Part shown: positions 7,238 to 15,743 of the stretch, piece by piece
Position numbering within the stretch: the stretch's first letter is position 1
How the letters are laid out: each line of letters opens with the position of its first letter
Assembly (NCBI GenBank): GCA_003539755.1
Contig: DPOH01000275.1
Location: 1 to 19,922, forward strand
DNA length: 19,922 bases
Direction of reading: 5' to 3'
From: Clostridium sp.
GTDB taxonomy: Bacteria; Bacillota; Clostridia; Clostridiales; Clostridiaceae
Program-made: the position numbers and the translations under genes
Notes under the pieces: model-generated
Seen by the model: only the letters and a program-made list of their open reading frames with translations
Told to the model about the DNA's origin: nothing
The model's database searches: none

Positions 7238-8683
7238 TTATTCTAAATTCATTCCATTAGATTCGATAACTTTCTTATACCAGTAGTATGACTTTTTAGG
7301 AATGCGGTTATATGTTCCATTTCCATGATTATCAGCATCTACATATATAAATCCATATCTCTTTTCTATACTTCCCGTAGATAAGGCAACAAGATCAATA
7401 GCACTCCATGGCATATATCCAATTACTTCAACCCCATCTAACATTATTTCTTTCAACATTTTTATATGTTCCTTTAAATAATTAATACGATAAATATCAT
7501 TAATCTGCCCATCTTCTACTACATCACGTGCTCCTAAGCCATTCTCAACTACCATTATAGGAATTTGATATCTGTCATATACATTATTCAAGAAATATCT
7601 GAATCCAAGAGGATCAATCTGCCAGCCCCATTCAGATGCTTCAAGATACTTGTTCTTCAATCCTGAAATCAGATTTCCAGCTGCCTTACCTACTCCAGCT
7701 GCTTCCCCCTCACCTATGCCGCTTACACAGCTTGTCATATAATAACTACATGAATAGAAATCAACTGTTCCTTCTATTAAAACATTATAATCTTCTTCTT
7801 TTATATCCAGAACAATATTATTCTCATCAAAATATCTTTTTGAATAATTAGGATAATATCCTCTTATCATTACATCTGAACAATACATATTCATTATCTG
7901 ATCCTGAATTTTAGCTGCAAATACATCTTTTGGATTACATGTTAATGGATAATTGCACATTGAAGCACTCATTAATCCCACCTTGAAATCCGGATTTATT
8001 TCATGAGCTAATTTAACTGCTTTTGCACTTGCAACAAACTGATGATGCAAGCATTGATACCTTAACTGAAGAGTATTTTTTGGTGAATTCATTCTCATGT
8101 AAACTCCACCAGCAGTCATGATTCCAAAAGGTACTAACAGGCAATTTATTTCATTGAAAGTGATCCAGTACTTAACCTTGTCCTTATATCGTTTAAATAT
8201 AGTCTCACAATACTTTATGTAATAGTCAATCATTTCACGTTTAGACCAGCCTCCTTTTTTAGCTAAGTTTAAAGGTGGTTCATAGTGTGAAATAGTTACT
8301 ACTGGTTCTATTCCGTATTTAGCTAATTCTTCAAATACATCATCATAAAATTTTAACCCTGATTCATTTGGCTTCGCATCATCACCATTAGGGTAAATTC
8401 TAGTCCATGCAATTGACATACGATATGCTTTCATACCCATTTCAGCCATCATTTTTATATCTTCTTTATATCTGTGATAAAAATCACTGGCCTTATGTGA
8501 AGAATAATATTCTCCTTCTATAATTCCATCTGTTTCTTTACGCATTCCCGAATTAAAATCTGTGGCAAGGATATCAGCTACGCAGATTCCCTTCCCATCT
8601 TCATTCCATGCTCCTTCAACCTGATTTGCAGCGCTAGATGCTCCCCATAAAAAATCATCTTTAAAAATATAATTATTGCACAC
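7238..8683 (-). CDS. GH1 6-phospho-beta-glucosidase, distal gene of a broken bgl operon
   Basis: A second intact GH1 enzyme, 481 residues and cytoplasmic, expected to hydrolyse PTS-imported beta-glucoside 6-phosphates. FLWGASSAAN (11-20), acid/base E178 in TFNEIN, nucleophile E380 in VVENG and the KRYGFIYVD segment (441-449, K441 and Y443 for phosphate contact) are all there. The position equivalent to the first Ser of the phosphate loop is Ala433, while S435 is kept, unlike the gene at 2756. The start is a GTG at 8683 with GAGG nine bases before it, overlapping the end of the PTS IIA remnant by 11 bases, as in normal bglF-bglA operons. Because the upstream PTS gene and its promoter are gone, expression may be weak or driven from the adjacent insertion sequence. 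Confidence 0.9.
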   Translation of the reverse strand: MCNNYIFKDDFLWGASSAANQVEGAWNEDGKGICVADILATDFNSGMRKETDGIIEGEYYSSHKASDFYHRYKEDIKMMAEMGMKAYRMSIAWTRIYPNGDDAKPNESGLKFYDDVFEELAKYGIEPVVTISHYEPPLNLAKKGGWSKREMIDYYIKYCETIFKRYKDKVKYWITFNEINCLLVPFGIMTAGGVYMRMNSPKNTLQLRYQCLHHQFVASAKAVKLAHEINPDFKVGLMSASMCNYPLTCNPKDVFAAKIQDQIMNMYCSDVMIRGYYPNYSKRYFDENNIVLDIKEEDYNVLIEGTVDFYSCSYYMTSCVSGIGEGEAAGVGKAAGNLISGLKNKYLEASEWGWQIDPLGFRYFLNNVYDRYQIPIMVVENGLGARDVVEDGQINDIYRINYLKEHIKMLKEIMLDGVEVIGYMPWSAIDLVALSTGSIEKRYGFIYVDADNHGNGTYNRIPKKSYYWYKKVIESNGMNLE

Positions 8684-8861
8684 TTAATAAAACCTCGCCT
8701 TCTTTTACTGCCAAACTATTAGTATGTGAAACTTCTTTATAATGTTCACTATTTGTTATTATCACTGGTGTTGTAACGTCATAACCAGCCTCTTTTATTT
8801 TCTCTATATTAAATTTAATTAATTCATCACCTTTTTTAAATTTATCTCTAGGGTTAATCAT
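8673..8861 (-). pseudogene. C-terminal remnant of a beta-glucoside PTS permease (IIA domain)
   Basis: The 62 codons match the end of the glucose-type IIA domain of BglF/BglP-like PTS EIIBCA proteins: KKGDELIKFNIEKIKEAGYD and TTPVIITNS are its typical closing strands. The phosphorylated histidine segment, the whole membrane IIC domain and the IIB cysteine are missing. In-frame reading upstream meets a stop codon near 8877, inside sequence that no longer resembles a PTS. A transposase starts 144 bases away on the other strand. The 11-base overlap with the GH1 gene shows the ancestral operon order. It cannot transport or phosphorylate anything; whether the ATG at 8861 is used is doubtful. Confidence 0.8.
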
Positions 8862-9004
8862 ATTTCTTAACCCTTATATATCAAGGCTTCGAAAAGCCAT
8901 GATTTTTGTCTCACTCAAATTTCCTGGTATCTTTTGTACCTCTTTGGATAAAACTAATTATAGATACATAAACTAATTAGTTACACTAACGGAGGTATTA
9001 ACAA

Positions 9005-9676
9005 ATGATACAAAGACAAGAGATTTTTAACATAGTTGATTTACTTATATCACAACCAGTAATTGATTTTTATCAAACACTTTTTGATTGTATTGATTTA
9101 TCATCAATTCCTGAATTTATTCAATCAAAACGTGGGCCTATAGGCTATTCACACAATGCTCTGACAAGAGCATTTATTGTGATGAATTGTGAACATTTTA
9201 GAGAAATAACTTTGCTACGTGATTTTTTATATTCTAATCTTAAAATCGCCCAGCTATGCGGGTTCGACATTACAAAAAAATTACCATCATACAGCGTATT
9301 TCAACGTCATATAAAAGACAAAAATTCTAATTTATTGGCCGATAAAGGGTTTGATTCAAGAGCAAATTATAATTATATTAAGGATAGAGTACATAGTAAA
9401 GCCTTTATAGGAAAGAATAAACGCAATACAAAAAATATAGAAACACTATCTTGCGGTAACCCGCTATGCCAAGTAGGCTTAGCTATGCATAAAGATGGAA
9501 AGCAATATTTAAAAAACTTTATAAAGCCAAAATACAATAATGGTCATAAAAATAGAGGATGCGTAAAGTATAAATCCATCGGCACTGATTATAGATCTAG
9601 TGTGGATGAAAACTTAGATTATTTTAAGTTCTTTTACAAACGCCTTCCTTATAGTAAACATTTTTTAATTTCATGA
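9005..9676 (+). pseudogene. DDE transposase relic (DUF772 / IS1182-like), internally deleted
   Basis: This is a single open frame of 223 codons with GGAGG at 8991-8995. Residues 1-108 match the N-terminal transposase domain (IPEFIQSKRGPIGYS, ALTRAFIVMNCE, LPSYSVFQRHI). The sequence then jumps in frame to LLADKGFDS (about 113-121), which carries the second catalytic Asp, and to the NKRNTKN and late NRGCVKY blocks. The region with the first catalytic Asp is missing, and the frame ends as YKRLPYSKHF where the family normally has the RTE-x-ER segment with the catalytic Glu. It therefore cannot transpose. I could not find convincing terminal inverted repeats or target duplications. It borders the truncated PTS gene and probably took part in that loss. 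Confidence 0.75.
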
Positions 9677-9754
9677 TTTAACTATAAAGAAGGCATATTT
9701 TTTATATTATTTTAAACTGTTTTAATATAACACCTTTATTTTTTCAATTATATT

Positions 9755-10825
9755 TTATTCAAAATCTACAGATTTTCCTGTTCTTGCAGATTCCCTTACA
9801 GCTTCCATAAGTTTAAGAACTCTTCTTGTTTCTGAAATCTTAACTAAGAAGTCTTCTTCACCATGGTATGCTTTAATGTAGTTTTTGAAGTAATCTTCAT
9901 GACATGTATTTACTTCTGGTACATCTTCAAATACAAGTGTTCCTTCAGTTGGTGGTCCAAATGATCTAGTAGGACCTGCTGCTGTCATAGTACGAGAACC
10001 TTTCACATTTGTTAATAAGTGAGTTGTTCTTGTGATTTTTCCAACAGGTTCAAATCCATCTACATATGAAGTACCTTTATTACCGCTCATAAGCCAATGA
10101 CGTTCAAACCATTTATCTTGTTTCTTATCTGTAAGAAGATAAGTTCCAAGTTCTATTTCTGCCATTATATTATTATCAAACTTTAATAATATCTTGAAGT
10201 AATCATCAACTTCAAAGTTGATTATATTACGAAGGTCTGCAAAGACTGTTTTTACTTTTGCATTTGGCATCATCCATAATACTTGATCTATTAAATGAAC
10301 ACCCCAGTCATAAAGCATTCCACCGCCTTCTTTTTTATAAACATGCCAGTCATGCATATTTCCATTAAATCCGTAAAGACTGTTTTTTATCATGTATACA
10401 TCGCCTAAAGATTTTTGGTCATAAATTTCTTTAGTAATACGGAAATCTTGGTCAAAACGTCTTTGATGATGTACTGTAAACTTAACGCCACATTCATTAA
10501 CCACCTTAATCATATCATCAAGTTCTGCAACTGTCATAGCTACTGGTTTCTCACATATAATGTCTTTTCCTGCTCTTGCAGCTTGAATAACTAAATCATG
10601 ATGCTGATTATTATTGGCCGCAATAAGAACAACCTGTACCTCTGGATCATTTATTAATTCTTCATTACTTGAATAACGTTTTAATCCTTCTTTTACATCC
10701 TCTAATTGTTTTGGATCTTTATCTGAAAAGCCTACAAGTTTTATTCCATCCATTTTTGTAAGCATTTTTTCATGTTCATGGCCCATAAAGCCATGTCCTA
10801 TAATACCAATTCTTATATCTTCCAT
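9755..10825 (-). CDS. Gfo/Idh/MocA family NAD(P)-dependent oxidoreductase (second)
   Basis: This cytoplasmic sugar or sugar-derivative dehydrogenase has 356 residues. The Rossmann motif GHGFMG (10-15), the catalytic EKP (92-94) and the D173-x-x-x-H177 pair in GGMLYDWGVH define the family. The ATG at 10840 lies inside the Shine-Dalgarno region; GGAGG there is correctly placed for the ATG at 10825, which I use. It is the last gene of the cluster, 20 bases after the flavoprotein gene. It differs strongly from the other dehydrogenase at 14540, so the two probably act at different steps, for example oxidation at C3 of the glycoside versus re-reduction of the released 3-keto sugar. Which does which is inference. 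No clear terminator follows; an AT-rich weak hairpin is at 9702-9730. Confidence 0.88.
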   Translation of the reverse strand: MEDIRIGIIGHGFMGHEHEKMLTKMDGIKLVGFSDKDPKQLEDVKEGLKRYSSNEELINDPEVQVVLIAANNNQHHDLVIQAARAGKDIICEKPVAMTVAELDDMIKVVNECGVKFTVHHQRRFDQDFRITKEIYDQKSLGDVYMIKNSLYGFNGNMHDWHVYKKEGGGMLYDWGVHLIDQVLWMMPNAKVKTVFADLRNIINFEVDDYFKILLKFDNNIMAEIELGTYLLTDKKQDKWFERHWLMSGNKGTSYVDGFEPVGKITRTTHLLTNVKGSRTMTAAGPTRSFGPPTEGTLVFEDVPEVNTCHEDYFKNYIKAYHGEEDFLVKISETRRVLKLMEAVRESARTGKSVDFE

Positions 10826-10845
10826 AATATCAGCCTCCATCTTCT

Positions 10846-11805
10846 TTATTCACCAACGTGTAAATATTTTTGTTTTCTTTCTTTTAAATCTGGAATTTGT
10901 CCAGGTCCTACTGCACAAGTTCTGATTTCTGTTGAGTGTTCTAACTTACCTGCATAAGTCATTCTTGATCTTGCAATTTGTTCTTTAGGGAAATCAACTT
11001 TAATTTCTCCATTATCAGTTCTTAATTGTCCTATTATTCCACAAGTTGGACATTCTACTTCCATTCCTTTATATGATACTGTTAACATATCATTATGACA
11101 TACTGGGCATATTCCTTGATGATCTCCACGCCATTTTGTACGTTCTTCTTCAGTTTCAGCATTTAATGCTTCTACAATATGTTTTCCTAGGCTGCTCATT
11201 CTGTTCATTACCTTTTCATTTCCTAAAACATGTTCATATGCCATTGCTCCATAGTACTTATAAGTATCTATTACATCTATTCCAAGTGACATAGGGAATG
11301 CAAACATTGTAGGAAGTGCGAATGTAACCCAGTTTTCTGTCATAGCACCACCGACTGCAACAAGTGCTCCTACTCTCTTCTTAAAGCTTCTTTCATCAGG
11401 TAAACGACTCTTATCTTTTCCTTCAGCTAAACCTTGGTCATATGTTGTCTTTCTAAATGAAATATCATGAGATGGTCCTATTCTGTCACATACAACTTTA
11501 AAGTTTCCTGTTGGTGTCATTTCATATACTGGTGATCCAACAATAACTGCATCACTTTCCATGATAGCTTCATCAATTATATGGAAATCATCCTTTAATA
11601 CACAGTCTCCTTTTCCTCTTCCAGTTGTCATACCAATAACACATGATATGCATCCTGTACATATATGAATATTTAAATCATCTGCACGGATAAATTTAAT
11701 ATCAAATCCTGCTTCCTCACATTCTAAAAGTGCTTGTTTTATCATAACTTCAGTATTGCTCATTTTTCTTCCAAATGAAATACCAAGTACTTTTTTCTTT
11801 GCCAT
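10846..11805 (-). CDS. Flavodoxin-fold NAD(P)H:FMN reductase-like protein with Cys cluster and zinc ribbon
   Basis: The protein has 319 residues. Residues 1-190 form a flavodoxin-like FMN reductase domain (start KKVLGISFGR, the SPVYEMTPTG loop near 91-100). It contains C49-x2-C52-x2-C55 and then C68, a spacing that resembles the compact Fe-S site of iron-sulfur flavoproteins. A C-terminal addition carries two CPxC knuckles (C233/C236 and C252/C255), a rubredoxin- or zinc-ribbon-like site. This suggests an electron-transfer flavoprotein with two metal centres. It lies between the DUF6379 gene and the second dehydrogenase, after a 138-base gap, with AGAGGAGAG as ribosome binding site. Its role may be redox balance or reduction of the aglycone (a flavonoid or quinone); this is inference. 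Confidence 0.8.
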   Translation of the reverse strand: MAKKKVLGISFGRKMSNTEVMIKQALLECEEAGFDIKFIRADDLNIHICTGCISCVIGMTTGRGKGDCVLKDDFHIIDEAIMESDAVIVGSPVYEMTPTGNFKVVCDRIGPSHDISFRKTTYDQGLAEGKDKSRLPDERSFKKRVGALVAVGGAMTENWVTFALPTMFAFPMSLGIDVIDTYKYYGAMAYEHVLGNEKVMNRMSSLGKHIVEALNAETEEERTKWRGDHQGICPVCHNDMLTVSYKGMEVECPTCGIIGQLRTDNGEIKVDFPKEQIARSRMTYAGKLEHSTEIRTCAVGPGQIPDLKERKQKYLHVGE

Positions 11806-11943
11806 TACTAACTCTCCTCTTTAATACATTATTTTATAAAATACTGCTTTTAACCATTCTTACTTATGACTATTAGAGGGTAAACCTCTTTATCACTTAC
11901 CTATGTTTCCCCAAATAAACTTCAGCTTTTATCAGCTTATAAC

Positions 11944-12336
11944 TTACGCAATTATTACTTTTCTTTCTTTATTACCTTCTAATGGTACTGGAATATATGC
12001 AGTTCTTGTTGCAACAGTAAGTTTAATCTTATGTTCACCTTTGCTTAATCCACCATCTTTTAATACTCTTACGAAAAGTGGTTCACCGTATTCCCATTTA
12101 TAAGAAGTAACTGTTTCAGCTTCTTTTAATGTAAACCAGTCTATATTATCTATAGAAATTCTTATATCTTCATCATTTACGTTATTTCCATCTTCAGCTA
12201 CATGAACATATTCAATCATTGAAAGTGGAATTCCACGATAGTAAGTAATATTAGTTTTCATTTCATATCCAATTACTTTTCCATCTCTTACCACATTAGC
12301 ACAACTATTATCTATAAAAACATTATTATCAAACAT
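11944..12336 (-). CDS. C-glycoside deglycosidase beta-subunit-like protein (DUF6379)
   Basis: This 130-residue, beta-rich, soluble protein carries the DUF6379 signature: YYRGIPLSMIE (32-42), then WEYGEPLFVRV with the closing GLSKGEHKIKL and a TAYIPVP segment. Members of this family are the small subunits DgpB, CarB and DfgB of C-glycoside-cleaving enzymes, which wrap around the TIM-barrel subunit and complete its active site. Its AGGAGG overlaps the stop codon of the preceding TIM-barrel gene and the gap is only 12 bases, so the two are made in step, as expected for a complex. I recognise the family from the sequence pattern; the precise substrate cannot be read. Confidence 0.8.
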   Translation of the reverse strand: MFDNNVFIDNSCANVVRDGKVIGYEMKTNITYYRGIPLSMIEYVHVAEDGNNVNDEDIRISIDNIDWFTLKEAETVTSYKWEYGEPLFVRVLKDGGLSKGEHKIKLTVATRTAYIPVPLEGNKERKVIIA

Positions 12337-12348
12337 TATTATTTCCTC

Positions 12349-13359
12349 CTACCCTTGGATTTCTTTTAAGCATTCTGTTATATATTTTATGTTTGCAGCA
12401 ACTTGTTCTTTTTCAACAACGTTCTTTCCTGGAAGAGTAAATCTGTTACCTTCATACTCTGTTGCTACATATCCATCATAGTTATGATCGTGAAGATATT
12501 TTAATAATCCCTTATAATCCATTGAATATTCAGGACCTTCTTCAGTCATTTCAAATAATTTAAAGTGGAAATGCTTAATATATGGCATATATTCATCTAA
12601 TACTTCATATGGATAGTTTTCATATCCATCACATAATGGTCCAAACATGTGGTCTTCTTTAGTCTTCATTGCTTTTACAAAGCCTTCTGGGAATTTTCCA
12701 CCGTTTTCTCTACATTCTTTATGAAGATCAGTACCCTTTTCAAATAATTTATCAACATAATCAAACATTTCTTGGCTTGCACCATTGTTCAATTCATATC
12801 TCTTTACTACTCTTGGGAATCTTCTACAGAAAATACCTGTATCAATTACAAGACCTACATAAGGAGAATTAAGTCTCTTCATTTCATCTATAAATTCTCT
12901 TGTTTCTGGAATATCAAATGCCATACCTGCATGTACTTCTAATGCAACTGTAACATTATATTTTTCACAGTAAGGTAATAATGGTTCAAGAACCCAGTAA
13001 GGAACCATTGATACAAAACGTATAAGTCTAATTCCAAGCTTATCTGCTTGTTTAATTTCCTTTATTAATAAATCTACGCATTCTCTATGTGTAAGTGTAC
13101 GATTTTTATAAAGGTTTGTATTTAAGAATACATCTGAAATAACTGGTTTTAATCCTGTTTCAGCAATAATTTTATTCCATTTTTCTACAGTTTCATCACT
13201 TATATCTGGTGCATTTTTAAGCATTTGGTCTGGTAATATTTCTATTCCTTCTGCCCCTATTTCTTTTACGAAATGCATAATATCTTCTAAATTCATTCTT
13301 TTATTTAAATATTCATCTTGTAAGCTATATAAACTAACTGCTGTTTTAATTCTAGACAT
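12349..13359 (-). CDS. C-glycoside deglycosidase alpha-subunit-like TIM barrel (DgpC/CarC/DfgA-like)
   Basis: A xylose-isomerase-like (AP endonuclease 2 fold) TIM barrel of 336 residues. The expected metal ligands sit at the strand ends: E141 in ALEVH, D173 in LVIDTG, H265 in HFHFK and E301 or E303 in ATEYEG. His143, next to the first ligand, is where C-glycoside deglycosidases place their catalytic base. In the studied systems the enzyme takes a 3-oxo-glucosyl aromatic compound and breaks the C-C bond by beta-elimination, using Mn2+ or a similar metal. The partner DUF6379 gene follows 12 bases later, and dehydrogenases able to make the 3-oxo substrate flank the pair. A general sugar epimerase role is the alternative, but the DUF6379 neighbour argues against it. 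Confidence 0.75.
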   Translation of the reverse strand: MSRIKTAVSLYSLQDEYLNKRMNLEDIMHFVKEIGAEGIEILPDQMLKNAPDISDETVEKWNKIIAETGLKPVISDVFLNTNLYKNRTLTHRECVDLLIKEIKQADKLGIRLIRFVSMVPYWVLEPLLPYCEKYNVTVALEVHAGMAFDIPETREFIDEMKRLNSPYVGLVIDTGIFCRRFPRVVKRYELNNGASQEMFDYVDKLFEKGTDLHKECRENGGKFPEGFVKAMKTKEDHMFGPLCDGYENYPYEVLDEYMPYIKHFHFKLFEMTEEGPEYSMDYKGLLKYLHDHNYDGYVATEYEGNRFTLPGKNVVEKEQVAANIKYITECLKEIQG

Positions 13360-13378
13360 TTAAATCATCCTCTCTTAT

Positions 13379-14299
13379 TTATATTACAAATTGTTCCATA
13401 TATTTTTTGCTTATCTTTAAGCTATCTATTACTTTTTTATCGCTTCCTTCAAAAGCCTTATCTTCAACTTCAATACATGTTGGTCCATCATATCCAATGT
13501 CTGTTAATGCACTAACATATTTACCCCAATCTACATCTCCAAGACCTGGTAGCTTTGGTGACATGAATTCTAATGGATATGCCATGATACCAACTTGGTT
13601 TAATTTATCTGGGAATAATTTAATATCCTTATAATGTACATGGAAAATCTTATCCTTAAATTCGTAAATTGGTTTTATATAATCAATCATCTGCCATACA
13701 AAGTGAGATGGATCGTAGTTTATTCCAAAATAATCACTTGGTAATATTTCAAATATCTTTTTCCATAAGCTTGGTGTAGTCATAAGATTTTGTCCACCTG
13801 GCCATTGATCCACTCCAAATAACATAGGGCAATTTTCGATTGCAACTTTCACTTTTAATTCCTCTGCTAATTTAATAATTGGAGGCCATACTTCTTTTAC
13901 TAATTCTAAATTTTCTTCGACTGTCTTTGATTGGTCACGTCCTATAAATGATGTAACCATGTTAATTCCTAATTTACTGCTGGCTCTTATTACATTCTTT
14001 AAATGCTCTACTGCAGCATTTCTCTTTTCTAAATCTGGGTCCATAGTGTTTGGATAATATGCTAATGCTGAGATTTGAACATTCTTCTTTTCCGCATAAT
14101 CTAAAATATGTTTTGCATATGCATCATCTTTTAAAACTCTTTCTATATCAATATGGCTTACTCCAGCATAACGACGTTCAGCTTTTCCTTGTGGCCAGCA
14201 TGCTACTTCAACACATCCAAATCCTAATTCTCCTGCAGTGTCCATCATTTCTTCATAATTTGCTTTATCTAATATTGCTGATACAAATCCCAATTTCAT
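13379..14299 (-). CDS. IolE-like sugar isomerase/epimerase TIM barrel
   Basis: A second, only distantly related TIM-barrel protein of the xylose-isomerase-like superfamily, 306 residues. Probable metal ligands are E155 (VAIEN), D196 (NYDPSH), H222 (FHVHYKD) and E277 (CIEVED). GAGAGGGG before the ATG at 14299 sets the start; the frame itself extends to 14344 without another good site. The DgpC-like gene follows after 19 bases. Relatives act as inosose dehydratases, keto-sugar epimerases or hydratases of 2-hydroxy-3-keto-glycals. In this cluster the last activity would convert the enone sugar released by C-C cleavage into 3-keto-glucose. That assignment is inference. The 240-base gap upstream (14300-14539) may carry a second promoter, but I see no clear one. 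Confidence 0.82.
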   Translation of the reverse strand: MKLGFVSAILDKANYEEMMDTAGELGFGCVEVACWPQGKAERRYAGVSHIDIERVLKDDAYAKHILDYAEKKNVQISALAYYPNTMDPDLEKRNAAVEHLKNVIRASSKLGINMVTSFIGRDQSKTVEENLELVKEVWPPIIKLAEELKVKVAIENCPMLFGVDQWPGGQNLMTTPSLWKKIFEILPSDYFGINYDPSHFVWQMIDYIKPIYEFKDKIFHVHYKDIKLFPDKLNQVGIMAYPLEFMSPKLPGLGDVDWGKYVSALTDIGYDGPTCIEVEDKAFEGSDKKVIDSLKISKKYMEQFVI

Positions 14300-14539
14300 T
14301 TTACTTTTCCCCTCTCTATGTTGCTCGTAATTCAATATATACACCTTTTTAGCTGATTTGCTTTTCGCTAAACATTATCTCAATCTCAATAAATTATAAA
14401 ATGCTATCTCTTATTCTTATAATACAAACCATTTAACGGATTGCTTATCTTCTAAAAGGCATATATATTAAATCTTGCAAGCATTAAAAACTTAATTTTC
14501 TAATTTCTATTTATAGTTGTTAATTGTGTTTAAAATATT

Positions 14540-15655
14540 TTAGTCTAATCTTATTTCTTTATTTTCTCTAGCTGCTTTATAAATAGTATCTAATATTTCA
14601 GTTACTACAAAGGCTTGTTGTGGCTTAACTAATGGTTCTTTGTCTTCAATAATTGCTTCTAACCATTGTTTACATTCCTTAACTTCTGGAGTTCCACCTG
14701 TAGAACCTTCGAAGAATGCAATAGCTCCAGCATCTGAGATATGTTCTTCAGTAAGTACACCACCAGTTGTTTCATTGAATACTAAATCATATCCTTCTTG
14801 GCTCATTCCACCTATCATTTCAGCTCCTGCTTTAGTTCCGCATAAAGTTGTTGCTGCTTCTCTTGAATCCTTTACATTTAATGCCCATGATGATTCTAAG
14901 AATATTGTTGCACCATTTTTCATTTTGATATATCCAAATGCAGAATCTTCTACTTCATATGTCTTAGGATCCCATGGTCCAAACATATTTCCTTCAGTTG
15001 CTTCTGGAAGATGTCCTAACTTTTCAAATACAGATCCAGTAATAGTTTCTGGTTCATAGTTATCCATGCACCATAATGTAATATCTAAAGCATGAGTTCC
15101 GATATCTATTAATGGACCACCACCTTGTTTAGATTTATCTGGGAATACACCCCAAGTTGGAACTGCTCTTCTTCTAACTGCATGAGCTTTAGCAAAGTAT
15201 ATATCTCCAAGTTTTCCTTCTTCACATGCACGTTTTAAAGCTTGTGCATCTGTTCTAAAACGGTTTTGATATCCTATAGTAAATTTCTTTCCTGATTTCT
15301 TCCATGCATCCATCATCTTTTGAGCATCTTCTGTAGTTGCAGCCATTGGTTTTTCACACATAACATGTTTTCCAGCTTCAAATGCTGCTACTGTAATTGG
15401 ACAGTGTGCTACATTTGGTGTACAAACGTGTACAACATCTATATCTTTATCTTTTAATAATTCCTTATAATCTGTATAAACTTTAGCATCTTCAGCACCA
15501 TATTTTTCAGCTGCTTTCTTTGCACGTTCTTCGATAATATCGCAAAATGCAACTATATCACATTTATCCTTTTGAGAAGTTAATGCTGGAAAATGCTTTT
15601 GATTTGCAATTCCTCCACATCCTATTACTGCTACTTGTAATTTACCATTTTTCAT
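14540..15655 (-). CDS. Gfo/Idh/MocA family NAD(P)-dependent oxidoreductase (first, DgpA-like)
   Basis: A 371-residue dehydrogenase with Rossmann motif GCGGIA (12-17), catalytic EKP (101-103) and D184-x-x-x-H188 in PLIDIGTH. In C-glycoside systems such an enzyme (DgpA or CarA type) oxidises the sugar C3 hydroxyl of the intact glycoside, and the family as a whole includes glucoside 3-dehydrogenases. GGAGG is spaced for the ATG at 15655 rather than for the ATG five codons upstream, which overlaps it. It lies 88 bases after the transporter gene with no terminator between them, so the two are probably co-transcribed. Family certainty is high, the C3-oxidation role is moderate and based on the neighbours. 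Confidence 0.88.
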   Translation of the reverse strand: MKNGKLQVAVIGCGGIANQKHFPALTSQKDKCDIVAFCDIIEERAKKAAEKYGAEDAKVYTDYKELLKDKDIDVVHVCTPNVAHCPITVAAFEAGKHVMCEKPMAATTEDAQKMMDAWKKSGKKFTIGYQNRFRTDAQALKRACEEGKLGDIYFAKAHAVRRRAVPTWGVFPDKSKQGGGPLIDIGTHALDITLWCMDNYEPETITGSVFEKLGHLPEATEGNMFGPWDPKTYEVEDSAFGYIKMKNGATIFLESSWALNVKDSREAATTLCGTKAGAEMIGGMSQEGYDLVFNETTGGVLTEEHISDAGAIAFFEGSTGGTPEVKECKQWLEAIIEDKEPLVKPQQAFVVTEILDTIYKAARENKEIRLD

Positions 15656-15743
15656 TTTTATTACCTCCATTGTTTATGTAATTATTTTGTGTTTATTGTT
15701 GTATATATTTAAAAATTAATAATTGATATAATCTAAAATTAAA

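Noticed and set aside
8898..9680. CATGATTT present on both sides of the transposase, considered as insertion-sequence ends or target duplication
   Set aside because: Eight AT-rich bases can match by chance, and no paired terminal inverted repeats were found next to them.
9702..9730. AT-only hairpin after the last cluster gene
   Set aside because: Stem is short and AT-only, and no T run follows on the minus strand, so a terminator call is not supported.
11875..11889. AGAGG/CCTCT hairpin in the gap between the DUF6379 and flavoprotein genes
   Set aside because: Only 5 bp with no T tail on the minus strand; too weak to call a terminator or processing site.
14300..14539. Gap inside the cluster examined for a riboswitch or second promoter
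   Set aside because: No conserved leader fold and no convincing -35/-10 pair could be identified by eye.
14640..15059. 139-codon plus-strand frame opposite the first dehydrogenase
   Set aside because: Antisense shadow of a well-supported gene; no ribosome binding site and no recognisable motif.
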